The notes under the pieces were generated by a model, which did no database searches, was not told the DNA's origin, and saw only the letters and a list, made by a program, of their open reading frames with translations. DNA of 64,000 nucleotides from an uncultured bacterium. Its GTDB lineage: Bacteria; Sysuimicrobiota; Sysuimicrobiia; Sysuimicrobiales; Sysuimicrobiaceae. The stretch is taken from positions 16,163 to 80,162 of the forward strand of contig CALIMJ010000002.1 in assembly GCA_938028835.1 (NCBI GenBank), written 5' to 3'. This document shows positions 8,478 through 15,995 of the stretch, piece after piece. The position numbers and the translations under genes are program-made. The stretch's first letter is position 1. Each line of letters opens with the position of its first letter.

Positions 8478-8954
8478 GTGATCCGGATGAAGGTGAAGGG
8501 CGTGGCGATGGATCAGCACATGAACCCTGTGGTGCTGCTCACGGACACCGACGAGCGCATGGCCCTGCCCATCTGGGTGGGAGCGGCGGAGGCCCAGGCG
8601 ATCGCCCTGCAGCTGCAGGGGGTCACCCCGCCCCGGCCCATGACCCATGACCTGATGCGGTCCATCCTGCAGGAGATGTCGGTGTCCCTGACCCGCATCG
8701 TGGTGTGCGACGTCCGAGACCAGACCTACTACGCGGAGATCCACCTGAAGCGGGAGGGGAAGGAACACACCATCGACTCGCGGCCCAGTGACGCCATTGC
8801 GCTGGCGCTGCGCATGCAAGCGCCCATCTTCGTGGACGAGAAGGTGGCGGCCCACGCCATCCCCCTCAAGGGCACGGACGACGAGGAGATGGAGGAGTGG
8901 CGCCGCTTCCTCGAGACCGTGAAGCCCGCGGACTTCCGGAAGTCGCTGCACTAG
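8478..8954 (+). CDS. Bifunctional nuclease family protein (DUF151)
   Basis: A 158-aa protein covering the single bifunctional-nuclease domain: MNPVVLLTD, LPIWVGAAEAQAIALQLQG near residue 40, PRPMTHDLM, and RPSDAIALALRMQAPIFVDEKV. Plant and thermophile relatives have been reported to have DNase and RNase activity; the bacterial role is unsettled. GTG at 8478 follows GAAGGGGG at a good distance. A longer reading from 8448 lacks such a site. It is monocistronic, with the SDR gene converging from the right. Confidence 0.85.
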   Translation: MIRMKVKGVAMDQHMNPVVLLTDTDERMALPIWVGAAEAQAIALQLQGVTPPRPMTHDLMRSILQEMSVSLTRIVVCDVRDQTYYAEIHLKREGKEHTIDSRPSDAIALALRMQAPIFVDEKVAAHAIPLKGTDDEEMEEWRRFLETVKPADFRKSLH

Positions 8955-8955
8955 G

Positions 8956-9723
8956 TCACAGGGCCAGGCCACCCGTGACCACCAAGGTCTGGCCGGTGAT
9001 GTAGCTCGCCTCGTCGGAGGCCAGGAACACCACCGCCTCGGCGACCTCCTCGGGGGTGGCGAACCGCCCCACGGGGATCTCCCCCTCAATCCGGCGCCGG
9101 TCCTCCGGGCTGCGGGTGGCGTGGACGCGGGTGTCGGTGTAGCCGGGAGCCACGGCGTTCACGCGGATCCTGGGGGCGAGGGCGTGGGCGAGGCATCGCG
9201 TGAGCATGAGCACCGCTGCCTTGCTCACCGCGTAGTGGGGAGCGCCGGGACCGGGTAGTACCCCCCGCATGGAGCCCACGTTCACGATGGAGCCCCCCTC
9301 GGGCATCACCCGCGCCGCGGCGCGGCTGAGGAAAAACGGGGCCTTCACGTGGAGGGCCATCTGCTCGTCCCACAGGGCCTCCGTGATCTCCCACAAGCCG
9401 GTCCGCTCCACCAGCCCCGCGTTGTTCACCAGCACGTCGAGCCGGCCGAAGGCCCGTACGGTTTCCTCCACCAGGCGGTAGCAGGCCGCCACCTCCCGGA
9501 GATCCGCCTGTACGACGGCGGCCCGCCCTCCGGCTTCCTGGACCCGCGCCGCCACGCGCTCGGCGCCGGAGCTGTTGGATCGGTAGTGCACCACCACGGC
9601 GGCCCCGCGGCGCCCGAAGGCCACCGCACACGCCTGCCCGATCCCGCTGCTGGCACCGGTGACGAGGACGGTCCGACCGGAAAAGTCCACGAGGTAGTTG
9701 TTCGGAGGCTGGATGGCGTTCAC
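8956..9723 (-). CDS. Short-chain dehydrogenase/reductase
   Basis: A 255-aa classical SDR. It has the cofactor motif TGASSGIG near residue 22, NNAG at about residue 107, the catalytic Ser in IVNVGS, the YAVSK catalytic Tyr/Lys, and PGYTDT. This is the FabG-like layout, but without fatty-acid synthesis neighbours the substrate cannot be named. The start is GTG at 9723 with a weak ribosome-binding site. It is divergent from the LysM/NlpC gene, sharing a 121-nt upstream region. Confidence 0.85.
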   Translation of the reverse strand: MNAIQPPNNYLVDFSGRTVLVTGASSGIGQACAVAFGRRGAAVVVHYRSNSSGAERVAARVQEAGGRAAVVQADLREVAACYRLVEETVRAFGRLDVLVNNAGLVERTGLWEITEALWDEQMALHVKAPFFLSRAAARVMPEGGSIVNVGSMRGVLPGPGAPHYAVSKAAVLMLTRCLAHALAPRIRVNAVAPGYTDTRVHATRSPEDRRRIEGEIPVGRFATPEEVAEAVVFLASDEASYITGQTLVVTGGLAL

Positions 9724-9752
9724 CTACCCGAGCAGATGTTCGCGTCCGGCGC

Positions 9753-9781
9753 CGGTCTATCGCGGCAGGATTCGGTCTATC
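9753..9781. repeat. Direct repeat CGGTCTATC, operator-like
   Basis: Two identical 9-mers CGGTCTATC at 9753-9761 and 9773-9781 start 20 bp apart, about two helical turns. A -10-like TGGTAAATA (9785-9793) follows immediately and reads toward the LysM/NlpC gene. The repeat lies in the shared upstream region of two divergent genes. Dimeric activators or response regulators often use direct repeats at this spacing; the binding protein is unknown. Confidence 0.4.
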
Positions 9782-9844
9782 CGGTGGTAAATAGTCCCGT
9801 CTGTTGGTCCGGATTTTTCCGAGGCCCTTTTTCGGAGGGGTCCC

Positions 9845-10642
9845 ATGGCCGGACAGATAGCTGCCTGGGTGATGGCGCTGCTGACGGTGTTGGGCCTCGC
9901 AGCAACGGCTTGGGCGCAGACCTGGGAGTATACCGTGCAACCCGGGGACACCCTGTACTCCATCGCGCGGCGCTTCGGGACCACGGTGGACGAGCTGGCC
10001 AGGCTGAACGGCCTTGCGGACCCGCACCGGCTGCAGGCGGGGCGCCGGCTTAGCGTCCCCCGGACAGGGCAAAGCGAGGCCGCCTCCGCCCGCGTCCACG
10101 TGGTGCAGCCCGGCGACACCCTATGGAGCCTGGCGCGACGCTACGGAACGACACCCGCGGAGCTCGCCCGCGCGAACGGCATGGGGGAAGAGGACGTCCT
10201 CCGGGTCGGGCAGGAGCTGCGGATCCCCGAGCCGGAACAGCCCCTGCGCCTCGGGCAGGTCGGTGCGGCCCCCTCCCGCGGGTTGGCCCTCGTGAGCGTG
10301 GCGCGCCGCTTCCTGGGGGTTCCGTACCGGTGGGGAGGCACGGGCCCGGGAGGGTTCGACTGCTCCGGGTTCCTGTACACCGTGTTCAGCCGCATGGGCA
10401 TCCAGCTGCCACGGACGTCCTTCGAGATGTTCCGCTCGGGCCGACCGGTCGCCCGCGCGGAGCTACAGCCCGGTGACCTGGTGTTTTTCACCACGTACGC
10501 GCCCGGCCCCTCCCACGCGGGGATCTACCTGGGGGGAGGACAGTTCATCCACGCCTCGTCTGCAGGGGGAGGCGTGCGCATCGACCCCCTGAGCAAGCCG
10601 TATTACAGCGCCCGCTACCTCGGGGCCCGGCGGTATTTCTAA
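9845..10642 (+). CDS. Secreted LysM-LysM-NlpC/P60 peptidoglycan hydrolase
   Basis: A 265-aa exported cell-wall hydrolase. A signal peptide (about residues 1-24, ending AWA) is followed by LysM repeats at about 28-72 and 84-128, which bind peptidoglycan. The C-terminal NlpC/P60 domain has Cys173 in FDCSG, His224 in SHAGIY, and His236 as likely third residue. Such D,L-endopeptidases cut the peptide stems of peptidoglycan. ATG at 9845 follows GGAGGGG. The cell-wall enzymes MurT/GatD lie immediately downstream. Confidence 0.93.
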   Translation: MAGQIAAWVMALLTVLGLAATAWAQTWEYTVQPGDTLYSIARRFGTTVDELARLNGLADPHRLQAGRRLSVPRTGQSEAASARVHVVQPGDTLWSLARRYGTTPAELARANGMGEEDVLRVGQELRIPEPEQPLRLGQVGAAPSRGLALVSVARRFLGVPYRWGGTGPGGFDCSGFLYTVFSRMGIQLPRTSFEMFRSGRPVARAELQPGDLVFFTTYAPGPSHAGIYLGGGQFIHASSAGGGVRIDPLSKPYYSARYLGARRYF

Positions 10643-10687
10643 GCCCTCGGACATCCCGCGTCGCGCAGCGCCGCCCGCGGGCGTAGG

Positions 10688-12082
10688 ATGATCCATGCGG
10701 TGTCCGCGTTGAGGCTCGCCGGTGCGGTGGCCGCCGCGAAGGCGGTAGCGGGCGCAACCCGTGTGCTCCGCCTGGGCGGCGGGACGGTGCTCCCGGGCAG
10801 GGTGGCCCGGTGGCTGTTCCCCCGGGTGCTGGAGGAACTGACCGGGGCCCTGGATCCGGTGGTGGTGGTCAGCGGGACGAACGGGAAGACCACCACGGCG
10901 CGCCTGGTGGCCCGGGCCCTGGAGGTGGCGGGGCTCAAGACCGTGTCGAACCGAGCCGGCGCGAACCTGCAGGCAGGCCTGGTGGCCTCTGTGGCGCTGG
11001 CCAGCGACCTCTGCGGCAGGCCCCGGGCGCAGGCGGCGGTGTTCGAGGTGGACGAGGCCACCCTTCCGGCCGTGTTGCCGGTCCTGCGTCCGCGCGTCCT
11101 GGTCCTCACGAACCTGTTCCGCGACCAGCTGGACCGGTACGCGGAGGTGGAGCGGGTGGCGGAGGGCTGGCGCCGGGCCTTCGCGAGGCTCGGGCCCACC
11201 GCCGTGGTGTGCTACAACGCCGACGACCCCCAGGTGGCGGACGTGGCGCGGCTAGCGCCCGCAGGGCTGCCTTTCGGGATCGAGGACGTGTCTGCCGGCC
11301 AGGGGGCTCTGGAGGAGGCTGCGGACGTCCGTTTCTGCTACCGGTGCGGCGTGGCGTACCGGTACTCCGTGGTGTTCCTGTCCCACGCGGGCCACTACGC
11401 GTGTCCCGTGTGCGGGTGGTCCCGGCCGGCCCCCTGCGTCCGTGCGGAGACCGTCAGGCTGGTGGGGACGTCGGGTGCGGAGGTGCTGCTGCGGTGGGAC
11501 GGCGAGGGGTTCGTGGTCCGCAGCGGGCTTCCTGGGCTGTACAACGTCTACAACCTCGTCGCGTCGGCCGCCGCGTGCCGGGCCCTGGGCCTGCCGGCTG
11601 ACGTCTGGCGCCGCGCCGCGGAGTCCGTCCGGCCCGCTTTCGGACGGGGCGAGCGGCTCACGTGGAACGGGGTCGCGTTGCGGATCCTGCTGGTGAAGAA
11701 CCCCGCAGGCTTCAACGAGGTGCTGCGGCTGGTGGTGTCCGAGCAGCCCCGATCCCTGCTGTTGGCCATCAACGACCGCACCGCGGACGGCCGCGACGTG
11801 TCGTGGCTGTGGGACGTGGACTTCGAACGGCTGCAGGGGCTGGAGGCCCACGTGACGGTGAGCGGGCTACGGGCGGAGGACATGGCCCTGCGGCTGAAGT
11901 ACGCGGGCTGGCCGGAGGACCGCACCACGGTGGAGCGGGACCTGGCGCGCGCCCTCCGCCGGGCGCGGGACCGCACGCCGGCGGGCGGGGCGCTGTTCTG
12001 TCTGCCCACCTACACCGCCATGCTGGAGCTGCGCCGGGTGCTGTTCCGGTGGGGCGTGGTGGCACCGTTTTGGGAGGACTGA
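10688..12082 (+). CDS. murT: Lipid II isoglutaminyl synthase, Mur ligase-like subunit MurT
   Basis: A 464-aa subunit that, with GatD, amidates the alpha-carboxyl of the D-Glu in lipid II. The Mur ligase ATP site GTNGKT is at residues 63-68. The MurT-specific zinc ribbon has Cys217/Cys220 and Cys239/Cys242. NDRTADGRDVSWLWDVDFE near residue 365 matches the MurT C-terminal domain with the catalytic Asp. The start is ATG at 10688 with a poor ribosome-binding site; a GTG at 10700 is an alternative. It ends one base before the gatD start codon. Confidence 0.95.
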   Translation: MIHAVSALRLAGAVAAAKAVAGATRVLRLGGGTVLPGRVARWLFPRVLEELTGALDPVVVVSGTNGKTTTARLVARALEVAGLKTVSNRAGANLQAGLVASVALASDLCGRPRAQAAVFEVDEATLPAVLPVLRPRVLVLTNLFRDQLDRYAEVERVAEGWRRAFARLGPTAVVCYNADDPQVADVARLAPAGLPFGIEDVSAGQGALEEAADVRFCYRCGVAYRYSVVFLSHAGHYACPVCGWSRPAPCVRAETVRLVGTSGAEVLLRWDGEGFVVRSGLPGLYNVYNLVASAAACRALGLPADVWRRAAESVRPAFGRGERLTWNGVALRILLVKNPAGFNEVLRLVVSEQPRSLLLAINDRTADGRDVSWLWDVDFERLQGLEAHVTVSGLRAEDMALRLKYAGWPEDRTTVERDLARALRRARDRTPAGGALFCLPTYTAMLELRRVLFRWGVVAPFWED

Positions 12083-12083
12083 A

Positions 12084-12827
12084 GTGGACCTCGTTCTGGT
12101 GCACCTCTTCCCGGATCTACTGAACCTGTACGGCGACCGCGGGAACCTCGTGACGCTGCGGGAGCGGGCGCGGCGCCGCGGGATCCACGTGGTGGTGAAG
12201 GAGGTGCGGCTGGAAGACGACCTGCCCGCGGATGGGGACCTGTACGTCCTCGGCGGTGGGGAGGACCGGCAGCAGGCCCTGGTGGCGCGGGCGTTGCAGC
12301 AGCACGCGGGCACCCTCCGGGCGGCGGTGGCGGGTGGGGCCGTGGTCCTGGCGGTGTGTGGCGGCTACCAGCTGTTGGGGCACGGGTACCGAGCCGCGGA
12401 GGGCCAGCAGCTACCGGGTCTAGGGCTGCTGGACGTGACCACGGAGCACCCGGGGCACCGAGCCCGACGGCTGGTGGGCAACGTGGTGGCCCGGTGCACG
12501 CTTCCGGGCGTGGGGAGTCTGGTGGGGTTCGAGAACCACGGCGGCCGCACGCGCCTGGGTCCCGGGGTCCAACCCCTGGCCCGGGTCCGCGTGGGCTTTG
12601 GCAACAACGGACACGACGGTACGGAAGGCGCGTGGTGCGGCACGGTGTTCGGCACCTACCTGCACGGCCCGGTGTTGCCGAAGAACCCCCGCCTGGCGGA
12701 TCACCTCCTGACCCTGGCGCTCCGGCGGAGACACGGGGACGTGCGGCTGCAGCCCCTGGACGACCGGTGGGAGGAGGCCGCGCACCTCGCGGCCGCGGCG
12801 CGGGCGGGTCTGCGACTACGCCGCTAG
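12084..12827 (+). CDS. gatD: Lipid II isoglutaminyl synthase, glutaminase subunit GatD
   Basis: A 247-aa class I (triad-type) glutamine amidotransferase resembling CobB/CobQ glutaminase domains. It releases ammonia from glutamine for MurT. The nucleophile Cys92 is in AVCGGYQLLG, and the catalytic His194 is in GTYLHGPVLPKNP. N-terminal HLFPDLLNLYGDRGN is typical of GatD. The GTG start at 12084 has GGGAGGA upstream. Its TAG stop shares the palindrome CTAG with the stop of the convergent EamA gene. Confidence 0.95.
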   Translation: MDLVLVHLFPDLLNLYGDRGNLVTLRERARRRGIHVVVKEVRLEDDLPADGDLYVLGGGEDRQQALVARALQQHAGTLRAAVAGGAVVLAVCGGYQLLGHGYRAAEGQQLPGLGLLDVTTEHPGHRARRLVGNVVARCTLPGVGSLVGFENHGGRTRLGPGVQPLARVRVGFGNNGHDGTEGAWCGTVFGTYLHGPVLPKNPRLADHLLTLALRRRHGDVRLQPLDDRWEEAAHLAAAARAGLRLRR

Positions 12828-13711
12828 CGCCTTACCTGGGCCAGGATGGCTCCAGCGACCACGGACGCGGCGCCCACCAGCTGGAGTGGTTCCAGGGTCT
12901 CCCGGAACACCGCGTAGCCCAGCAGGCCCGCCACCACAGGCTCCACGGTGGCCACGATGCTGGCCCGGCTGGCCTGCACCGTGCGGAGCCCGGCCACGTA
13001 AAGCCACTGCGCGAGCAGCGTGGTCACCAGCCCCAGGTACAGGAGGGGGGCCAGGGCGGCGGCCACCGCGGACGGCAGGAAGCGGTGCGGGGACACGCCC
13101 GCCGCAGTGCCCAGCAGCACCAGGAACACCGTGCCGAAGCCCAGCGCGTAGACCAGGACGACGAGGGGCGGGTACCGGCGGAGCGCCGCCTTCCCGAAGA
13201 TGCTGTACAGCCCGTAGGTCAGGCCTGAGGCCAGGCCCGCCAGCACCCCCGGCAGGTCTGCCCGCAGCGCGGACGGGTCGTAGGCCCGCACCACGAGCGC
13301 ACAGCCCCCGAACGCGAGCCCGAGGCTCAACAGCTTTGCTCGCGACAGCTCCTCCCCGAACAGGACAGCGCTCAGGCCAGCGACCCACGCGGGAGCCGTG
13401 TACAGCAGCACCGCGGCGGTGGCCACGGTGGTGCGTTCGATGGCGGTGAAGTACGCGAGGAAGAACAGGGCGATGCTGACGAACCCGTAGCCGGCGAACA
13501 GGACCAGGTCCCGGGGTCGGACCGCTAGGTGCTCCCGGTGGGTCGCGGAGGCGGCCAGAAGGGCGCCCGCGAACGCCAGGCCCGCCCGCCAAACGGAGGC
13601 CTCGAAGGCGCCCACGCCTGCGGCGGTCGTGAAGCGCACCGCGATGCCCAGGCTGCCCCACAGAACCGCAGCGGCCAGGACCAGGACGTAGCCGGAGAAG
13701 CGCTGCCGCAC
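12824..13711 (-). CDS. EamA/DMT family transporter
   Basis: A 295-aa polytopic membrane protein with about ten hydrophobic segments in two repeats of the EamA fold: repeat 1 around LAAAVLWGSLGIAVRF and repeat 2 around LAGLASGLTYGLYSIFGKAAL. Family members export amino acids or other metabolites; the substrate is not predictable here. The GTG at 13711 follows AAGGGG. Longer in-frame readings to 14113 run antisense to the PfpI gene and are rejected. Confidence 0.88.
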   Translation of the reverse strand: MRQRFSGYVLVLAAAVLWGSLGIAVRFTTAAGVGAFEASVWRAGLAFAGALLAASATHREHLAVRPRDLVLFAGYGFVSIALFFLAYFTAIERTTVATAAVLLYTAPAWVAGLSAVLFGEELSRAKLLSLGLAFGGCALVVRAYDPSALRADLPGVLAGLASGLTYGLYSIFGKAALRRYPPLVVLVYALGFGTVFLVLLGTAAGVSPHRFLPSAVAAALAPLLYLGLVTTLLAQWLYVAGLRTVQASRASIVATVEPVVAGLLGYAVFRETLEPLQLVGAASVVAGAILAQVRR

Positions 13712-13752
13712 GCCCCTTGGGGTTCGGCCCGGGGACGACGGATCCCTGGCGG

Positions 13753-13758
13753 TATACT
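13753..13758 (+). promoter_or_regulatory. Possible -10 element TATACT of the PfpI-VOC operon
   Basis: TATACT at 13753-13758 lies 34 nt upstream of the first start codon of the cassette, in the divergent space with the EamA gene. No good -35 is seen at 16-18 nt, so this is tentative. Confidence 0.4.
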
Positions 13759-13792
13759 GGAAGAGCAGACCCGAGGGCTGGGAGGTGCGGTG

Positions 13793-14326
13793 GTGGAGCT
13801 GCAGGGCGTGCGCGTAGCGGTGCTGGCGGAGGATCTGTACGAGGACCTGGAGCTGTGGTACCCGCTCCTCCGCCTGCGGGAGGCGGGCGCGGACGTGCGC
13901 GTGGTGGGTCCCCGGGCGGGCGAGGTGTACAAGAGTAAGAACGGCTACCCCGTCAAGGCGGACGTGGGAGTGGAGGAAGCGCGGCCGGAGGACTTCGACG
14001 CGGTGGTGATCCCGGGTGGCTACGCACCGGACCGCATGCGGCGCCACCGGGCCATGGTGGAGTTCGTTCGGGCCCTGCACGAGGCGGGTAAGCCTGTGGC
14101 TTTCATCTGCCACGCGGGCTGGGTTCCCGCCTCCGCGGGAATCGTGCGGGGCCGGACGGTGACCAGCTTCCCCTCCATCCGCGACGACCTGATCAACGCG
14201 GGCGCGCGCTGGGTGGACCAGGAGGTGGTGGTGGACGGAAACCTGGTGTCCTCCCGCATGCCCGCGGACCTGCCCGCCTTCTGCCGCGCGCTGCTGGGGC
14301 TGCTGGCCGGGGTGAGGGTGGCGTGA
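13793..14326 (+). CDS. DJ-1/PfpI family protein
   Basis: A 177-aa protein of the DJ-1/ThiJ/PfpI superfamily. VRVAVLAEDLYEDLELWYPLLRLREAG opens the fold. AVVIPGGYAPDRMR precedes the nucleophile elbow FICHAGW, whose Cys followed by His is the catalytic pair. Relatives act as intracellular proteases, glyoxalase III or deglycation enzymes. GGGAGG lies 7 nt before GTG at 13793; a GTG one codon earlier is possible. It is the first of five coupled genes. Confidence 0.88.
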   Translation: MELQGVRVAVLAEDLYEDLELWYPLLRLREAGADVRVVGPRAGEVYKSKNGYPVKADVGVEEARPEDFDAVVIPGGYAPDRMRRHRAMVEFVRALHEAGKPVAFICHAGWVPASAGIVRGRTVTSFPSIRDDLINAGARWVDQEVVVDGNLVSSRMPADLPAFCRALLGLLAGVRVA

Positions 14327-14643
14327 GCTCTGCCCTGCCCCTCGCGGAAGCCGCCCGGCGCCTGCAGCGTGCCGCTCAGGACGCCGGGCTGGCCCTGGAC
14401 CCGCGTACCGTGACGTTTCGGCCCGGGCCGTTCCCCTGCTACGAGTATGTCCTCCGCCTCGAGCAGGCCCACACGTTGATCAACATGCCCGCCGCCTGGG
14501 TGGAGTCGGATGCGTGGCAGGACCAGCTCCGGGGTCCCATGCAGAGAGCCCGCCGCTACCTGGAGCAGTTCGTGCCCATCCAGGAGCGCGTGGACCTGGC
14601 CGCGCGAGGGGTGCCGCGGTTCCAGCAGGTGCTGAGGCCGTGA
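14323..14643 (+). CDS. Hypothetical protein in the PfpI-VOC cassette
   Basis: A 106-aa soluble protein I do not recognise. The N-terminal third is helical and Ala/Arg-rich (LAEAARRLQRAAQDAGL). The middle has a Pro/Gly turn and aromatic residues (FRPGPFPCYEYVLRLE). The end is charged and probably helical. GTG at 14323 overlaps the stop of the PfpI gene (GTGA) and its own stop overlaps the next GTG, so it is translated as part of the cassette. No signal peptide or membrane helix. Confidence 0.7.
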   Translation: MSSALPLAEAARRLQRAAQDAGLALDPRTVTFRPGPFPCYEYVLRLEQAHTLINMPAAWVESDAWQDQLRGPMQRARRYLEQFVPIQERVDLAARGVPRFQQVLRP

Positions 14644-15293
14644 CCGCCCTGCCGGTGCTGGAGCAGATCCCCACCGGCCCCATCGGGACCAACTGCTACG
14701 TCTACGGGGACGCACAGGCCGGCCGGGGTTGGGTGATCGACCCGGGGGAGGATCCCGCCGTCATCGCCGAGGTGCTGCGGGGTCACGGGCTAGTCGTGGA
14801 GGCCCTGGTGATCACCCACGCGCACTGGGATCACGTGGGCGCCGTCCGCACCCTGCGGGAGCTCACCGGGGCTCCTTTCCTGGTCCCGGAGGGCGAGGTA
14901 GAGGACCTACGCGCAGCAGCCACCCGGGCGCAGCTCATGGGGGTGTACATCGACCCTCCGCCGGAGCCCGACGGCCTCCTGCGGGAGGGCGACGTGCTGC
15001 GGGCGGGTTCGCTCGAGCTGCGGGTGGTGCACGCTCCGGGCCACACCCCCGGCCACGTGATCCTGGTGGGCGATGGGCTGGCGTTTGTGGGCGACGTGGT
15101 CTTCGCGGGCAGCGTGGGCCGGACGGACCTTCCAGGCGGGGACTGGAAGACGCTGGAACACACCCTGAGGACCAAGATCCTCACGTTGCCCGACGACACC
15201 GTCCTGTACCCTGGTCACGGGCCGGCCACCACCGTGGGCCGGGAGCGGCTCAGCAACCCGTTCCTGGTGGGACTGGGGGATGCCAGGGGGTGA
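14640..15293 (+). CDS. Metallo-beta-lactamase-fold hydrolase, glyoxalase II-like
   Basis: A 217-aa MBL-fold enzyme. THAHWDHVG is the HxHxDH metal motif, followed by the His of HAPGHTPGHV, the Asp of FVGDVVFAGSVGR, and the terminal GHGPATTVGRE. This layout is that of short glyoxalase II-like (YcbL/GloC-type) thioesterases that bind two metal ions. The GTG at 14640 overlaps the previous stop and the gene's own stop overlaps the next GTG. Context with DJ-1 and VOC proteins suggests reactive aldehyde or thioester chemistry. Confidence 0.88.
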   Translation: MTALPVLEQIPTGPIGTNCYVYGDAQAGRGWVIDPGEDPAVIAEVLRGHGLVVEALVITHAHWDHVGAVRTLRELTGAPFLVPEGEVEDLRAAATRAQLMGVYIDPPPEPDGLLREGDVLRAGSLELRVVHAPGHTPGHVILVGDGLAFVGDVVFAGSVGRTDLPGGDWKTLEHTLRTKILTLPDDTVLYPGHGPATTVGRERLSNPFLVGLGDARG

Positions 15294-15991
15294 GCCCTGT
15301 CCTGGTGTTCGTGCACGGGGCCGGGGCGACCGGCCGGGTGTGGCAGAGCCAGCTGCTGGACTTCCCGCGGAGTCACGCCCCCGACCTGCCTGGACACCCT
15401 GAGGGTCGGCCGCTCGTCACGCTGGAAGCTTACGCCACCTGGCTCGTGGACTTCCTCCGCGCGTCTGGCTCCCCGCGTCCGGTGCTGGTGGGCCACTCCA
15501 TGGGGGGCGCGGTGGCGCTGCAGGCGGCCCTGGCATCCCCCCAGCAGTTTTCGGGCTTGGTGTTGGTGGGGACCGGCCCGAGGCTCCGCGTAAACCCCAA
15601 GTTCCTGCGGGGGCTGGTGGATACTCCGCACGCGACCCTGGACCGATTCGTGGAGCTGTGCTTCGGACCCCACGCGCCCGAACGGGTGAAAGCGAAGGTG
15701 CTCCAGTCCGCCCGGCACCTGGGCCCGGAGGTGCTGCGGCAGGACCTGGAAGCCTGCAACGCCTTCGATGTGACCGGCCGACTGGAGCAGGTGCGCCTGC
15801 CGACCCTGGTGGTGTGTGGGGACCGGGACGTGATGACCCCGCCCGCCCTTTCCGCGGAGCTGCACGCCGGAATCCGGGGTTCCACCCTGGTCGTTATCCC
15901 GGAAGCAGGTCACATGGTGTTCGCGGAGCGGAGGCGGCTGTTCCGCGACACCGTCCGGACCTTCCTGAAGCAGCTGGCCGCGCGGGGGTGA
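15290..15991 (+). CDS. Alpha/beta hydrolase
   Basis: A 233-aa alpha/beta-hydrolase. LVFVHGAGATGRVW gives the oxyanion region, VGHSMGGAVA holds the nucleophile Ser, VVCGDRDVMTPP the acidic residue, and PEAGHMVFAE the catalytic His. The set is complete, so an esterase, lactonase or related activity is likely; the substrate is unknown. GTG at 15290 overlaps the preceding stop as GTGA. Confidence 0.88.
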   Translation: MSPVLVFVHGAGATGRVWQSQLLDFPRSHAPDLPGHPEGRPLVTLEAYATWLVDFLRASGSPRPVLVGHSMGGAVALQAALASPQQFSGLVLVGTGPRLRVNPKFLRGLVDTPHATLDRFVELCFGPHAPERVKAKVLQSARHLGPEVLRQDLEACNAFDVTGRLEQVRLPTLVVCGDRDVMTPPALSAELHAGIRGSTLVVIPEAGHMVFAERRRLFRDTVRTFLKQLAARG

Positions 15992-15995
15992 GGAC

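Noticed and set aside
12084..12827. Cobyric or cobyrinic acid synthase glutaminase
   Set aside because: The glutaminase domain is CobQ-like, but the stand-alone length and the adjacent MurT identify GatD.
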